This document shows, piece after piece, positions 34,072-42,658 of a stretch of DNA of 64,000 bases. A program made the translations under genes and the position numbers. Every line of letters begins with the position of its first letter. Position 1 is the first letter of the stretch. Source of the stretch: Stutzerimonas stutzeri (lineage in GTDB: Bacteria > Pseudomonadota > Gammaproteobacteria > Pseudomonadales > Pseudomonadaceae); NCBI GenBank assembly GCA_002345575.1, contig DDVX01000012.1:95924-159923 (forward strand), read 5' to 3'. Below the pieces are notes generated by a model, which did not search any database, had not been told where the DNA came from, and was given only the letters and a program-made list of their open reading frames with translations.

Positions 34072-35001
34072 ATGACTATCCTGGTTATCGCTGAACACAA
34101 CAACGCCGTTCTGGCTGCTGCGACCCTGAATACCGTTGCCGCTGCCAAAGCCATTGGCGGCGACATTCATGTACTGGTAGCCGGCAGCGGTTGCGCCGCC
34201 ATCGGTGAAGCAGCTGCCAAGATCGAAGGCGTATCCAAGGTGCTGGTCGCCGACGACGCAGCCTACGCCAACCAGCTGCCGGAGAACGTCGCGCCGCTGA
34301 TCGCCGGCCTGGCAAGCAACTACAGCCACGTTTTGGCTGCTGCCACCACCAACGGCAAGAACTTCCTGCCACGCGTGGCTGCCCAACTGGACGTCGACCA
34401 GATCTCCGAGATCGTTTCGGTCGAAAGCCCTGATACCTTCAAGCGTCCTATCTATGCCGGTAACGCCATTGCCACCGTACAGTCCTCGGCGGCAATCAAG
34501 GTCATCACCGTGCGTGCCACCGGTTTCGATCCGGTCAGCGCCGAAGGTGGCTCCGCTGCCGTTGAACAGATATCCGGTACTGGCGATGCAGGCATTTCGG
34601 CCTTCGTTGGTGAAGAGTTGGCCAAGTCCGATCGTCCCGAGCTGACCGCTGCCAAGATCGTCGTTTCGGGCGGCCGTGGCATGGGTAATGGTGAGAACTT
34701 CAAGCACCTGTACTCGCTGGCCGACAAGCTCGGCGCCGCTGTCGGTGCTTCCCGTGCTGCTGTCGACGCAGGCTTCGTGCCCAACGACATGCAGGTCGGC
34801 CAGACCGGCAAGATCGTTGCGCCGCAGCTGTACATCGCGGTCGGCATCTCCGGTGCGATTCAGCATCTGGCGGGCATGAAGGACTCTAAGGTGATCGTTG
34901 CGATCAACAAGGACGAAGACGCACCGATTTTCCAGGTGGCCGACTATGGCCTGGTGGGCGATCTGTTCGAGATCGTGCCGGAGCTGGAAAAGCTCGTCTG
35001 A
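34072..35001 (+). CDS. etfA: Electron transfer flavoprotein alpha subunit
   Basis: 309 residues. The C-terminal FAD domain is intact: VVSGGRGMGNGENFK, GASRAAVDAGFVPNDMQVGQTGK, and LYIAVGISGAIQHLAGM. It starts in the base after the etfB stop and is followed by a strong terminator. It completes a chain with ETF-quinone oxidoreductase across the regulatory region. Confidence 0.97.
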   Translation: MTILVIAEHNNAVLAAATLNTVAAAKAIGGDIHVLVAGSGCAAIGEAAAKIEGVSKVLVADDAAYANQLPENVAPLIAGLASNYSHVLAAATTNGKNFLPRVAAQLDVDQISEIVSVESPDTFKRPIYAGNAIATVQSSAAIKVITVRATGFDPVSAEGGSAAVEQISGTGDAGISAFVGEELAKSDRPELTAAKIVVSGGRGMGNGENFKHLYSLADKLGAAVGASRAAVDAGFVPNDMQVGQTGKIVAPQLYIAVGISGAIQHLAGMKDSKVIVAINKDEDAPIFQVADYGLVGDLFEIVPELEKLV

Positions 35002-35041
35002 GACTAGGGGCTGTACGTCAACAGACCCTAATTCGCTGCAG

Positions 35042-35069
35042 AAAAACCCGCTCACGTAGCGGGTTTTTC
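35042..35069 (+). terminator. Terminator after etfA
   Basis: 11-bp perfect stem AAAAACCCGCT (35042-35052) with AGCGGGTTTTT (35058-35068), 5-nt loop CACGT, T-tract included in the arm. Confidence 0.92.
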
Positions 35070-35140
35070 TTGGGTGCTCGATTGCAATGCTAAGATCGCC
35101 GTCCGGCTTCATCGGCCTGCTATTGATGACGAGGCTTTCC

Positions 35141-35956
35141 ATGCGTTGTGCGTTGCTGCTGAAAATCACTCTGATCGTGCTGCCACTGGCGTCTCCGCTG
35201 GTTGCCAGCGCGGCAGCAGGAAAGTGCGAGCGCCTGATCGCCACTGGTGGCGCAGACAATCCGCCGTTCCTTTGGCGCGACCCACAGAATCCCAAGCGGC
35301 TGATGGGTGCTAATGCCGAGTTGCTGCAGAAAATCACTGACTCGCTCGACCTCAAGCTTGAGGTGCTCTACGCCGGTGATACCGACAAGGCCTTCGACGA
35401 AGTGCGCAGCGGGCGGATGGACCTGTTAATCGATGCGTCCTTGAGTACCAAGTCGCTGCAGCATATGGACATCGTCCATCCGGCGATCACTTCCCGACAA
35501 CTGGTTGCTTGGGTTCGCACCGAGCCAGGCTTTCTCTATACCAGCCGTGTGGATCTGCACGGGCGTACCGGAGTACATGGTGAGGCGACGAAATCTTTCG
35601 CCGATTTCGAATCGTATGCCAAGCAGAACCTGCGCCTGCGCTCGGCGCCAGGTCTGGCCGAAGCCGTCCAGCAACTGCAGGACGGTAAGGTCGACTATGT
35701 GCTGCATGAGCGTTACAGCGCCGTAGCACGGCTGGGTGCACTGGGCGTTCTCGACACCTTACAAAGGCTGGAGCCACCGGTGGCCGAGCAGGGGATGCAT
35801 TTTGCTGTGTCTCACGACTCTGCCTGCAATAGCCCCTGGCTGCGCGGACAGCTGGCGGTGAAAATGACAGAATTGCGCGCCGCTGGTGTCGAGGAGCAAC
35901 TGCTGGCGGAGAATCTCGAACTCTGGAAGCAGCAGTTGAGCGAGTCGAAACCTTAA
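35141..35956 (+). CDS. Periplasmic solute-binding protein (family 3-like)
   Basis: About 271 residues from ATG 35141 (MRCALLLKITLIVLPLASPL), with a signal peptide ending near AASAAAG. The mature part (CERLIATGGADNPPFLWRD, MGANAELLQKI, GRMDLLIDASLS) has the pattern of amino-acid-type binding proteins. No permease or ATPase is near it, so it may be an orphan receptor rather than an ABC component. An in-frame ATG at 35126 and an upstream start at 35087 are alternatives. It is followed after 19 bp by two lipoprotein genes and may be co-transcribed with them. Confidence 0.78.
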   Translation: MRCALLLKITLIVLPLASPLVASAAAGKCERLIATGGADNPPFLWRDPQNPKRLMGANAELLQKITDSLDLKLEVLYAGDTDKAFDEVRSGRMDLLIDASLSTKSLQHMDIVHPAITSRQLVAWVRTEPGFLYTSRVDLHGRTGVHGEATKSFADFESYAKQNLRLRSAPGLAEAVQQLQDGKVDYVLHERYSAVARLGALGVLDTLQRLEPPVAEQGMHFAVSHDSACNSPWLRGQLAVKMTELRAAGVEEQLLAENLELWKQQLSESKP

Positions 35957-35975
35957 TCTGATCCGGGACACGCGC

Positions 35976-36329
35976 TTGAGAACATCTTTTTCCTGCATCT
36001 TCCTGTCGCTGCTCGTGCTCTCTGGTTGCGCCAGCGATCCGGCACCCTACGAACAACTGAAAATCACTGAACAGGCCGTGGTTCAAGCGCATGCGAGCGG
36101 CGCTACGTCGCAAGCTCCAGACCTGCGCATGGCTGAAGCAAAACTTGCCAAAGCCCAGACCGCGATGCAAAAGAGGAATTACCGCCAGGCACGCCTGCTG
36201 GCGGAGCAGTCCGAGCTAGATGCGCGTTTGGCCGAAGCGAGGGTGCTGAATGAGAAGAGCCAGCTCCAGTTATTGGAGCTGAATCGGCGCATCGCTCAGC
36301 TGCGTGAACAGTTGGGAGCTGTGCAATGA
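35976..36329 (+). CDS. DUF4398 lipoprotein
   Basis: 117 residues from TTG 35976. The lipobox LVLSGC gives lipidation at Cys18. The rest is a predicted long helix rich in Ala, Gln, Glu and Arg (LRMAEAKLAKAQTAMQKR, EQSELDARLAEARVL), the DUF4398 pattern. No function is established. It overlaps the next lipoprotein by 4 bp, and both share the DUF4398-type helix. Confidence 0.82.
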   Translation: MRTSFSCIFLSLLVLSGCASDPAPYEQLKITEQAVVQAHASGATSQAPDLRMAEAKLAKAQTAMQKRNYRQARLLAEQSELDARLAEARVLNEKSQLQLLELNRRIAQLREQLGAVQ

Positions 36330-37129
36330 CTAGGTCTGTAATCGCCGGATTGCTGGTGCTGGCCTTGCTGCAGGGATGCGCAGGCTCTGAGGTGAAGCAA
36401 GCGCTGGACGAGGCAGACTCGGCCTACCAAGCCGTCAGCAGTGATCCTCAGGTGACGGGCGATGCGCCGATGGATGTTCGGCGTGCTGAGGAGTCGCTGG
36501 AGCGCGCCCGCAGCTTCGCAGGTTATCTGGGCAGCGCAGAGGATGCTCTACATTACGCCTACCTCAGCCAGCGTTATAGCCAGATCGCCAGCCAGCACGG
36601 TGAGCAGTTGCAGAACCAGCGGCGCACCACGCAGCTGGAAATGGAGTACGAGCGCTTGCGCCAGACTCTGCAGCAGGCTCGCCTACTGGATATGCGCCAG
36701 CAGGGTCAGTGGCTGCAGGATCAGATGATCAGCCTTGCCGCAGCTGAAACCAGTCGTGGCGTAGTGATGACTCTAGGTGATGTGCTGTTTAAACCGTCCA
36801 GTGCCGAGTTAGGGACTGCAGCCAATCACCGGCTGCTCAAGCTGGCGCATTTTCTTCAGCTCAATCCTGCGCGTCGGGTGCGCATTGAAGGCTATACCGA
36901 CAATCGCGGTAGCGCGGCGGAGAACCTGGCGCTGTCTCTCTCCCGCGCCCAGGTGGTAGCCAACTTCCTGGAGGAGCTGGGAGTCGATGCCCAGCGTATG
37001 GAGGTGGTGGGTTACGGCGAGGCTTTTCGCATCAGCGAGAATGCATCGGCCCGCGGTCGTGCACAGAACCGCCGTGTCGAGATCGTGTTTTCCGACGTTG
37101 AGGGGCGTCTGGGCAGCCCGCGCGAATAA
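36326..37129 (+). CDS. OmpA family lipoprotein with DUF4398-like N-terminal part
   Basis: 267 residues. The lipobox LALLQGC gives Cys18. The helical middle part is rich in Gln/Arg (RTTQLEMEYERLRQTL). The C-terminal OmpA-like domain (about 145-255) carries the peptidoglycan-binding residues in EGYTDNRGSAAENLALSLSRA and VVGYGE...NRRVEIVF. It should tie the outer membrane to peptidoglycan. It overlaps the DUF4398 gene by 4 bp, so the two likely act together. Confidence 0.88.
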   Translation: MTRSVIAGLLVLALLQGCAGSEVKQALDEADSAYQAVSSDPQVTGDAPMDVRRAEESLERARSFAGYLGSAEDALHYAYLSQRYSQIASQHGEQLQNQRRTTQLEMEYERLRQTLQQARLLDMRQQGQWLQDQMISLAAAETSRGVVMTLGDVLFKPSSAELGTAANHRLLKLAHFLQLNPARRVRIEGYTDNRGSAAENLALSLSRAQVVANFLEELGVDAQRMEVVGYGEAFRISENASARGRAQNRRVEIVFSDVEGRLGSPRE

Positions 37130-37239
37130 CCATAGCGGCCCGTGTTCCTCACTGTGTCGGCAAGTTGGCCTAGAACTGTATTGGTCTTGAGGGATGCCGC
37201 TGTACTACTGTTACGGTTCAGTTGGCGGAGATCGACGAA

Positions 37240-38670
37240 ATGACCAGTCTGTTGCTATACCAGCGCATCGCCGAGCAGCTCGCGGAGGATATCCGCGGCG
37301 GTGTTTATCTGCCGGGTGAGCGAGTGCCTTCGGTACGCAAGCTGAGCCAGCAGCTGAAGGTCAGTCACGCCACTGTGCTACAGGCTTATGCCAATCTCGA
37401 AGACCAGGGCATGATTCGGGCGCGGCCGCAGTCCGGTTTCTATGTTCACCACACGCCTGCGCTGACGGCGCCGACGCCGGATATCGCGCTGGTGGAAAGC
37501 CCGGCACTGGTGACCCGTAGCAGTATCATCAATCAGGTGCTCAGCGAGTCGCGCCGCGAAGGCCTGATCCCATTGGGCGCAGCGGTGCCCCATGTCGACT
37601 ACCTGCCGGTGCGGGCCTTGCACCAGCAACTGTCCAAGGTCACCCGTTTCCAGAGCCCGCGGGCCTTCAGCTATATGTTCAGTCCAGGCTACGAGCCGCT
37701 GCGCCGGCAGGTGGCGATTCGCATGCGTGATGCCGGCGTGGTGGTGGGGCCGGATGAAGTGGTGATCACCCACGGCTGCGTCGATGCGCTGCAGATGTCG
37801 CTACGTGTGCTGACCCAGCCCGGTGACCTGATTGCAGCCGAATCACCCAGTTATTATGGCCTGCTGCAGCTTGCCGACCTGCTCGGACTAAAGGTCATAG
37901 AGATTCCCTGCGACCCGGACACCGGCTTGAGTCTCGAAGCTTTGCAGCTGGCTGCCAGCCAGTGGCCGATCAAGGCGTTGGTGCTAACCGCGCGCTTGAG
38001 CAATCCGCTGGGCGGCAGCATGCCCGACCAACGCCAGAAGCAGCTGTTGAAGCTGGCGACTCATTTCGATATCCAGATCGTCGAGGACGATATCTACGGC
38101 GAGCTGATGTTCGAATCGGGACCGATCCGGGCGCTCAAGTCCAATGATCATGAAGGGCGAGTGATCTACTGTTCGAGCTTTTCCAAGACCCTTTCACCCG
38201 GAGTGCGCATCGGCTGGATCGTGCCCGGCCGTTATCGGGAAGAGATCCAGCGGTTGCAGACCTTCAGTACCCACTCGGCCTGCAGCGTCACCCAGATGGG
38301 TGTCGCTGCCTATTTGGAAAATGGTGGCTACGACCGCCACCTGCGGTTCATTCGCCAGGAATACCGCAAGAACCTAAGTGCCTTCCAGCTGGCAGTGCAG
38401 CGTTATTTCCCAGATGGCACGCAGATGACGCGCCCCACTGGCGGCTTCATTCTATGGGTCAGCCTGCCGGCGCGAATCAACACCAAGGATCTGCATACCC
38501 TGGCTTTGCAGCAGGGAATCAGCATCGCGCCGGGGCTGATTTTCAGTAATACCGATCAGTTCAATCACTGCGTGCGGCTCAATTGCGGGTTGCCCTGGAC
38601 GGACGGAACTGAGCGGGCGCTGGAAACGCTCGGCAAACTCGCCGCGCAGCTCTGCAATCAGGCCGCCTGA
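37240..38670 (+). CDS. MocR-type GntR regulator with aminotransferase domain
   Basis: About 476 residues from ATG 37240. ATG is favoured over TTG 37222 because GGCGGAG lies 7-9 nt before it. The N-terminal GntR winged helix (about 5-75: YQRIAEQLAEDIRGGVYLPGERVPSVRKLSQQLKVS region) is fused to a fold-type I aminotransferase domain with the PLP lysine in YCSSFSKTLSPGVRIG. Such proteins sense PLP or amino-compounds and regulate neighbouring genes. The target is not clear here; the small DUF2897 gene is convergent, 3 bp away. Confidence 0.9.
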   Translation: MTSLLLYQRIAEQLAEDIRGGVYLPGERVPSVRKLSQQLKVSHATVLQAYANLEDQGMIRARPQSGFYVHHTPALTAPTPDIALVESPALVTRSSIINQVLSESRREGLIPLGAAVPHVDYLPVRALHQQLSKVTRFQSPRAFSYMFSPGYEPLRRQVAIRMRDAGVVVGPDEVVITHGCVDALQMSLRVLTQPGDLIAAESPSYYGLLQLADLLGLKVIEIPCDPDTGLSLEALQLAASQWPIKALVLTARLSNPLGGSMPDQRQKQLLKLATHFDIQIVEDDIYGELMFESGPIRALKSNDHEGRVIYCSSFSKTLSPGVRIGWIVPGRYREEIQRLQTFSTHSACSVTQMGVAAYLENGGYDRHLRFIRQEYRKNLSAFQLAVQRYFPDGTQMTRPTGGFILWVSLPARINTKDLHTLALQQGISIAPGLIFSNTDQFNHCVRLNCGLPWTDGTERALETLGKLAAQLCNQAA

Positions 38671-38673
38671 GTT

Positions 38674-38841
38674 CTACCTGTTGCGGGCGTCCTCGGCATC
38701 CGCCTCGGCGTTGCGTTGGGCGATGCGCTGTTTCTGCTCTTCGGTCAGTGGAATCTTGCGGGCGCCGGCACGCAACATCAGCAGGCCGCCAACGATAGTG
38801 CCAAGAACCAGGACCAGCAGTAACCAGATATACCAAGGCAT
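38674..38841 (-). CDS. DUF2897 family small membrane protein
   Basis: 55 residues read on the minus strand: one membrane helix (WYIWLLLVLVLGTIVGGLLML, roughly residues 3-23) then a charged tail RAGARKIPLTEEQKQRIAQR ending DARNR. AGGAG sits 7 nt before ATG 38841. The helix-plus-basic-tail pattern is that of DUF2897. Function unknown. It is convergent with the MocR gene and divergent from pyrF. Confidence 0.85.
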   Translation of the reverse strand: MPWYIWLLLVLVLGTIVGGLLMLRAGARKIPLTEEQKQRIAQRNAEADAEDARNR

Positions 38842-38995
38842 GGCTTTCTCCTGAACATTGCAGAGGGATTTGTCTGCAACCTTACGCCGAGGCGCGAGGT
38901 AGCGTCACCTCTGGTGTAGTAGTGCCTCGCGGTGGCGAGGTTTCGATCGATATTTTCTGCGACAATACGCGCCGAATTTTGCCAAGGACCTCGTC

Positions 38996-39706
38996 ATGAC
39001 CTGCCAGACTCCCATCATCGTTGCGCTCGATTTTCCTTCCCAGGCCGCCGCGCTGGAGCTGGCTGGGCTGCTCGATCCGACGCAGTGCCGGGTCAAGGTC
39101 GGTAAGGAGCTGTTTACCCGCTGCGGTCCGCAGGTGATCGAAGCCCTGCAGGCTAAGGGTTTCGAGGTGTTCCTGGATCTGAAATTCCATGACATCCCGA
39201 ACACAACCGCAATGGCTGTCAAGGCGGCAGCGGAGCTTGGCGTGTGGATGGTCAACGTACATTGCTCGGGCGGCCTGCGGATGATGGCGGCCTGCCGCGA
39301 GACACTGGATAAGACAAGCGGAGCGAAGCCGCTGTTGATCGGTGTGACAGTGCTGACCAGTATGGAGCAGGCGGATCTGGCCGGCATCGGCCTGGATACT
39401 GCGCCGCAGCAGCAGGTGCTGCGCCTTGCTGGGCTGGCTGCGCAGGCCGGCTTGGATGGGCTGGTGTGCTCGGCGCAGGAGGCGCAGCCGCTGAAAGAGC
39501 AGTTCGCGCAGTTGCAACTGGTGACGCCGGGTATTCGCCCTGCCGGTAGCGCCGCTGATGATCAGCGGCGCATCCTGACACCGGCCGAGGCGATAGCGGC
39601 AGGCTCCGACTATCTGGTCATTGGCCGGCCCATCGCTCAAGCGGATGATCCGGCGCAGGCGCTGGCCGTTGTGGTGGCCGAGCTGGAGTCTGTTTCCCGG
39701 TCATAA
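38996..39706 (+). CDS. pyrF: Orotidine-5'-phosphate decarboxylase
   Basis: Last step of UMP synthesis. 236 residues. The catalytic motif DLKFHDIPNT (Asp61, Lys63, Asp66) is intact, as are VNVHCSGG and the C-terminal VIGRPI(A) phosphate loop. AAGGA precedes ATG 38996. It is convergent with the reductase gene 38 bp away, with no clear terminator. Confidence 0.97.
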   Translation: MTCQTPIIVALDFPSQAAALELAGLLDPTQCRVKVGKELFTRCGPQVIEALQAKGFEVFLDLKFHDIPNTTAMAVKAAAELGVWMVNVHCSGGLRMMAACRETLDKTSGAKPLLIGVTVLTSMEQADLAGIGLDTAPQQQVLRLAGLAAQAGLDGLVCSAQEAQPLKEQFAQLQLVTPGIRPAGSAADDQRRILTPAEAIAAGSDYLVIGRPIAQADDPAQALAVVVAELESVSRS

Positions 39707-39744
39707 CGTACACGCTGCAAGGATTGTAGGGCTGAAACGAGCAG

Positions 39745-40746
39745 TCAGACCTTCAGCACCAGCTTGCCGAAGTTGCCGCCGGTGAAGAGTTTCATCAGCG
39801 TCTCGGGGAAGGTCTCAAGCCCTTCGACGATATCTTCCTTACTCTTCAGGTCGCCGCTTTGCAGCCAGCCGGCCATATCCTTCATGGCCTCTGGATAGCG
39901 TGAAACGTAATCGGTGACCACCATGCCCTGCATGCGCGCACGGTTGACCAGCAGTGACAGGTAGTTCGCCGGCCCCTTGACCGCTTCCTTGTTGTTGTAC
40001 TGGCTGATCGCGCCGCAGATCACCACGCGGGCTCCGACGCTAAGGCGGGTCAGCACGGCATCGAGGATATCGCCGCCAACGTTGTCGAAATACACGTCGA
40101 CGCCCTTGGGGCACTCGCGCTTGAGTCCCGCCGCAACATCTTCGCTCTTGTAGTCGATGGCGGCGTCGAAGCCGAGCTCTTCGGTGAGGAAGCGGCACTT
40201 GTCCGCGCCGCCGGCAATACCCACTACGCGGCAACCCTTGATCTTGGCGATCTGACCGGCAACGCTGCCCACCGCACCGGCAGCGCCGGAGAGCACCACG
40301 GTGTCGCCGGCCTTGGGCTCACCCACGGCCAGCAGGGCGAAGTAGGCAGTCATGCCAGTCATGCCCAGCGCAGAGAGGTAGCGTGGCAGCGGCGCCTGGT
40401 TCGGATCGACCTTGTAGAAGCCTTTCGGCTCGCCAAGAAAATAGGCCTGCACACCCAGCGCGCCATTCACGTAGTCGCCCACGGTGTAACCCGGATGGTT
40501 AGAGGCGATCACCTTGCCGACGCCCAGTGCGCGCATGACCTCACCGATGCCGACTGGCGGGATATAGGACTTGGCGTCGTTCATCCAGCCGCGCATTGCC
40601 GGGTCCAGCGACAAGTACTCCACCTTGACCAGAATCTGGTTCGGGCCGGGTTCGTCCAGCGGCTTCTCGACAAATTCGAAAGTATCGCGGCTGGGCATGC
40701 CGACAGGGCGCTTGGCCAGCAGAAACTGGCGATTGATCTGATTCAT
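39745..40746 (-). CDS. NADP-dependent oxidoreductase (zinc-free MDR family)
   Basis: 333 residues from MNQINRQFLLAKRPVG (ATG 40746). It belongs to the leukotriene-B4-dehydrogenase/CurA-like medium-chain reductases: LSLDPAMRGWMND, the cofactor motif GAAGAVGSVAGQIAK, and the VDVYFDNVGG segment. It has no zinc ligands. Members reduce alpha,beta-unsaturated ketones and aldehydes; the actual substrate is unknown. It is transcribed toward pyrF. Confidence 0.9.
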   Translation of the reverse strand: MNQINRQFLLAKRPVGMPSRDTFEFVEKPLDEPGPNQILVKVEYLSLDPAMRGWMNDAKSYIPPVGIGEVMRALGVGKVIASNHPGYTVGDYVNGALGVQAYFLGEPKGFYKVDPNQAPLPRYLSALGMTGMTAYFALLAVGEPKAGDTVVLSGAAGAVGSVAGQIAKIKGCRVVGIAGGADKCRFLTEELGFDAAIDYKSEDVAAGLKRECPKGVDVYFDNVGGDILDAVLTRLSVGARVVICGAISQYNNKEAVKGPANYLSLLVNRARMQGMVVTDYVSRYPEAMKDMAGWLQSGDLKSKEDIVEGLETFPETLMKLFTGGNFGKLVLKV

Positions 40747-40885
40747 GGAAACCTCTGCTGTGTACAAAGCTCTGGTTTAGCCCGCTGGCAGCGGCCACGC
40801 AAGCAAAGCCGGAAGGCTGGAATGACGAGCTATCTGTGCGAGTGATCTGGCCGTGGAAAAAACGACCTGCGTTAAAAACAGACGC

Positions 40886-42082
40886 TCAGCTCGCAGTCTT
40901 GTGACCGTTGAGAATCCACAGTGTCAGCACGCCGGCGACCAGCCCCCACAGGGCGGAGCCGATGCCGAACAGCGTCAGTCCCGATGCAGTGACCATGAAA
41001 GTGATCAGCGCCGCCTCGCGCTCGCGCGGCAGATGCATGGCTTGGGTCAGGCCGCTGCCGATCGAGCCCAGCAGCGCGAGTGCCGCAATGGACAGCACCA
41101 GTGCCGCCGGAAACGAAGCAAGCAGGGCGGCCAGCGTCGCGCCGAAAATGCCGGCAACACCATAAAACACTCCGCACCACACCGCGGCGGTATAGCGCCG
41201 AGCAGGGTCCGGATGCGCTTCGGGCCCACTGCAGATGGCCATGGTGATGGCCGCCAGATGAATGCCGTGTGAGCCGAATGGAGCAAGCAAGACCGAACCG
41301 ATACCGGTAATGGAAATCAGCGGCGAGGCCGGCACCTGATAGCCTTCGGCGCGCAGCACTGCCAGCCCTGGCATGTTCTGCGACGCCATGGCGATAACGA
41401 ACAGCGGAATGCCGATGCTGAAAATGGCCGAGAACGACAGTGCCGGTGTAGTCCAGACCGGCACCGCGATCTCCAGACTCAGGTGCTGGAAGTCCAGCAG
41501 CCCCAGCCCGCCGGCCAGTGCGCAGCCGATGACCAGTGCCGTGAGCACCGCGTAGCGCGGCAGCAGACGCTTGGCCAGCAGGTAACCGAAGAACATGCCT
41601 AGCACCAGCAGGGGCTGCACCTCCACTGCACGGAAAATCTCGATGCCGATGTTGAACAGCACGCCGGCCAGCAGCGCCGCCGCGAGGGATGCGGGAACCC
41701 GGCGCATTAGGCGTTCGAAGCTGCCCGTCAGGCCGCACAGGGCAATCAGCGCGGATGCGAAGATAAAGGCGCCGATGGCCTCGCCATAGGGAACGCCGGG
41801 CAGGCTGGTGATCAGCAGGGCCGCGCCGGGCGTCGACCAGGCAATCACCACCGGCGTTCGATAGCGCAGCGAAAGCCCGACGCTGCAGATCGCCATGCCG
41901 ATGGACAGCGACCAGATCCAAGACGAAATCTCGCCGCTGCTGAGCCCGGCGCCCTGGCCTGCCTGAAACATCAGCACCAGCGAACTGGTATAGCCGGTGA
42001 GCATGGCGATGAAGCCGGCGACGATCGTCGAGGGCGAGCTGTCGGCAAACGGGCGCAATGGCAGACGGTTGGTATCCGGCAT
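40886..42082 (-). CDS. benE: BenE family benzoate/H+ symporter-like transporter
   Basis: 398 residues, about 12 membrane helices, with the BenE features SPSTIVAGFIAMLTGYTSSLVLMFQA and VVIAWSTPGAALL, and the YRTPVVIAW stretch. An AAGGAC ribosome site precedes ATG 42082. No benzoate catabolic (benABCD) gene is in the window, so the substrate is inferred from family alone. It sits directly next to the flagellar block and is divergent from fliE. The frame-shifted antisense-free reading on the same strand (413 aa) is a shadow. Confidence 0.85.
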   Translation of the reverse strand: MPDTNRLPLRPFADSSPSTIVAGFIAMLTGYTSSLVLMFQAGQGAGLSSGEISSWIWSLSIGMAICSVGLSLRYRTPVVIAWSTPGAALLITSLPGVPYGEAIGAFIFASALIALCGLTGSFERLMRRVPASLAAALLAGVLFNIGIEIFRAVEVQPLLVLGMFFGYLLAKRLLPRYAVLTALVIGCALAGGLGLLDFQHLSLEIAVPVWTTPALSFSAIFSIGIPLFVIAMASQNMPGLAVLRAEGYQVPASPLISITGIGSVLLAPFGSHGIHLAAITMAICSGPEAHPDPARRYTAAVWCGVFYGVAGIFGATLAALLASFPAALVLSIAALALLGSIGSGLTQAMHLPREREAALITFMVTASGLTLFGIGSALWGLVAGVLTLWILNGHKTAS

Positions 42083-42242
42083 GGTTGTCCTTGTTGGATT
42101 TATTTGCGCCCAAGCCTAAGCGCCTCGGCGACCCGAGTCACCATACAGCCGGCGATACGATGGGCATTACAGCGTGCAAGCCGGCCAGCATGTAACCCTC
42201 GTTCGAGTTCACTCGTCAGCCTCCACTCCGACTCGTTCAGAC

Positions 42243-42258
42243 TGGCACCGATGTTGCT
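42243..42258 (+). promoter_or_regulatory. Sigma-54 promoter of fliE operon
   Basis: TGGCACCGATGTTGCT: GG at 42244-42245, ten bases, GC at 42256-42257, matching TGGCAC-N5-TTGC[AT]. Predicted start near 42270, 45 nt before fliE. In Pseudomonas this class is activated by FleQ or FleR. Confidence 0.88.
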
Positions 42259-42314
42259 ATTACGAACGTGCTCGCTGCGATGCGTCAAAAAAACCGCAGC
42301 TGTTGGAGGACAAG

Positions 42315-42644
42315 ATGAGCCAAGGTGTTGAATTCAATCGCTTGATGTTGGAAATGCGGGCCATGCAGACTGATGCCATGGCACGGTCCAAGCCGGTACC
42401 TGCTGTTCCTGAAGCCGGGGCGCCGAGCTTCTCCGAGATGCTGGGGCAGGCCGTCAACAAAGTGAATGAAACCCAACAGGCTTCCAACCAGCTGGCCACT
42501 GCCTTTGAGATGGGGCAGGGCGGTATCGATCTGACCGACGTCATGATCGCCTCGCAGAAGGCCAGCGTTTCCTTTCAGGCCATGACCCAGGTGCGTAACA
42601 AGCTGGTTCAGGCCTATCAAGACATCATGCAGATGCCGGTTTGA
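42315..42644 (+). CDS. fliE: Flagellar hook-basal body protein FliE
   Basis: Joins the MS ring to the rod. 109 residues from MSQGVEFNRLMLEMRAMQ, following TTGGAGGA. The C-terminal DVMIASQKASVSFQAMTQVRNKLVQAYQDIMQMPV is the FliE signature. It is first in a fliEFGHIJ run driven by the sigma-54 site at 42243. Confidence 0.96.
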   Translation: MSQGVEFNRLMLEMRAMQTDAMARSKPVPAVPEAGAPSFSEMLGQAVNKVNETQQASNQLATAFEMGQGGIDLTDVMIASQKASVSFQAMTQVRNKLVQAYQDIMQMPV

Positions 42645-42658
42645 GGCAGGGTTGAACG

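Noticed and set aside
33958..35355. 465-codon minus-strand frame across etfB and etfA
   Set aside because: It is a shadow of two certain genes on the other strand; the translation is low in family-like features and crosses the etfA terminator.
40872..42113. 413-codon minus-strand frame in the benE region
   Set aside because: It is on the same strand as benE but in another frame. The product is Arg/Gly/Ala-rich with no membrane helices, whereas the 398-codon frame gives a clean BenE-like protein.
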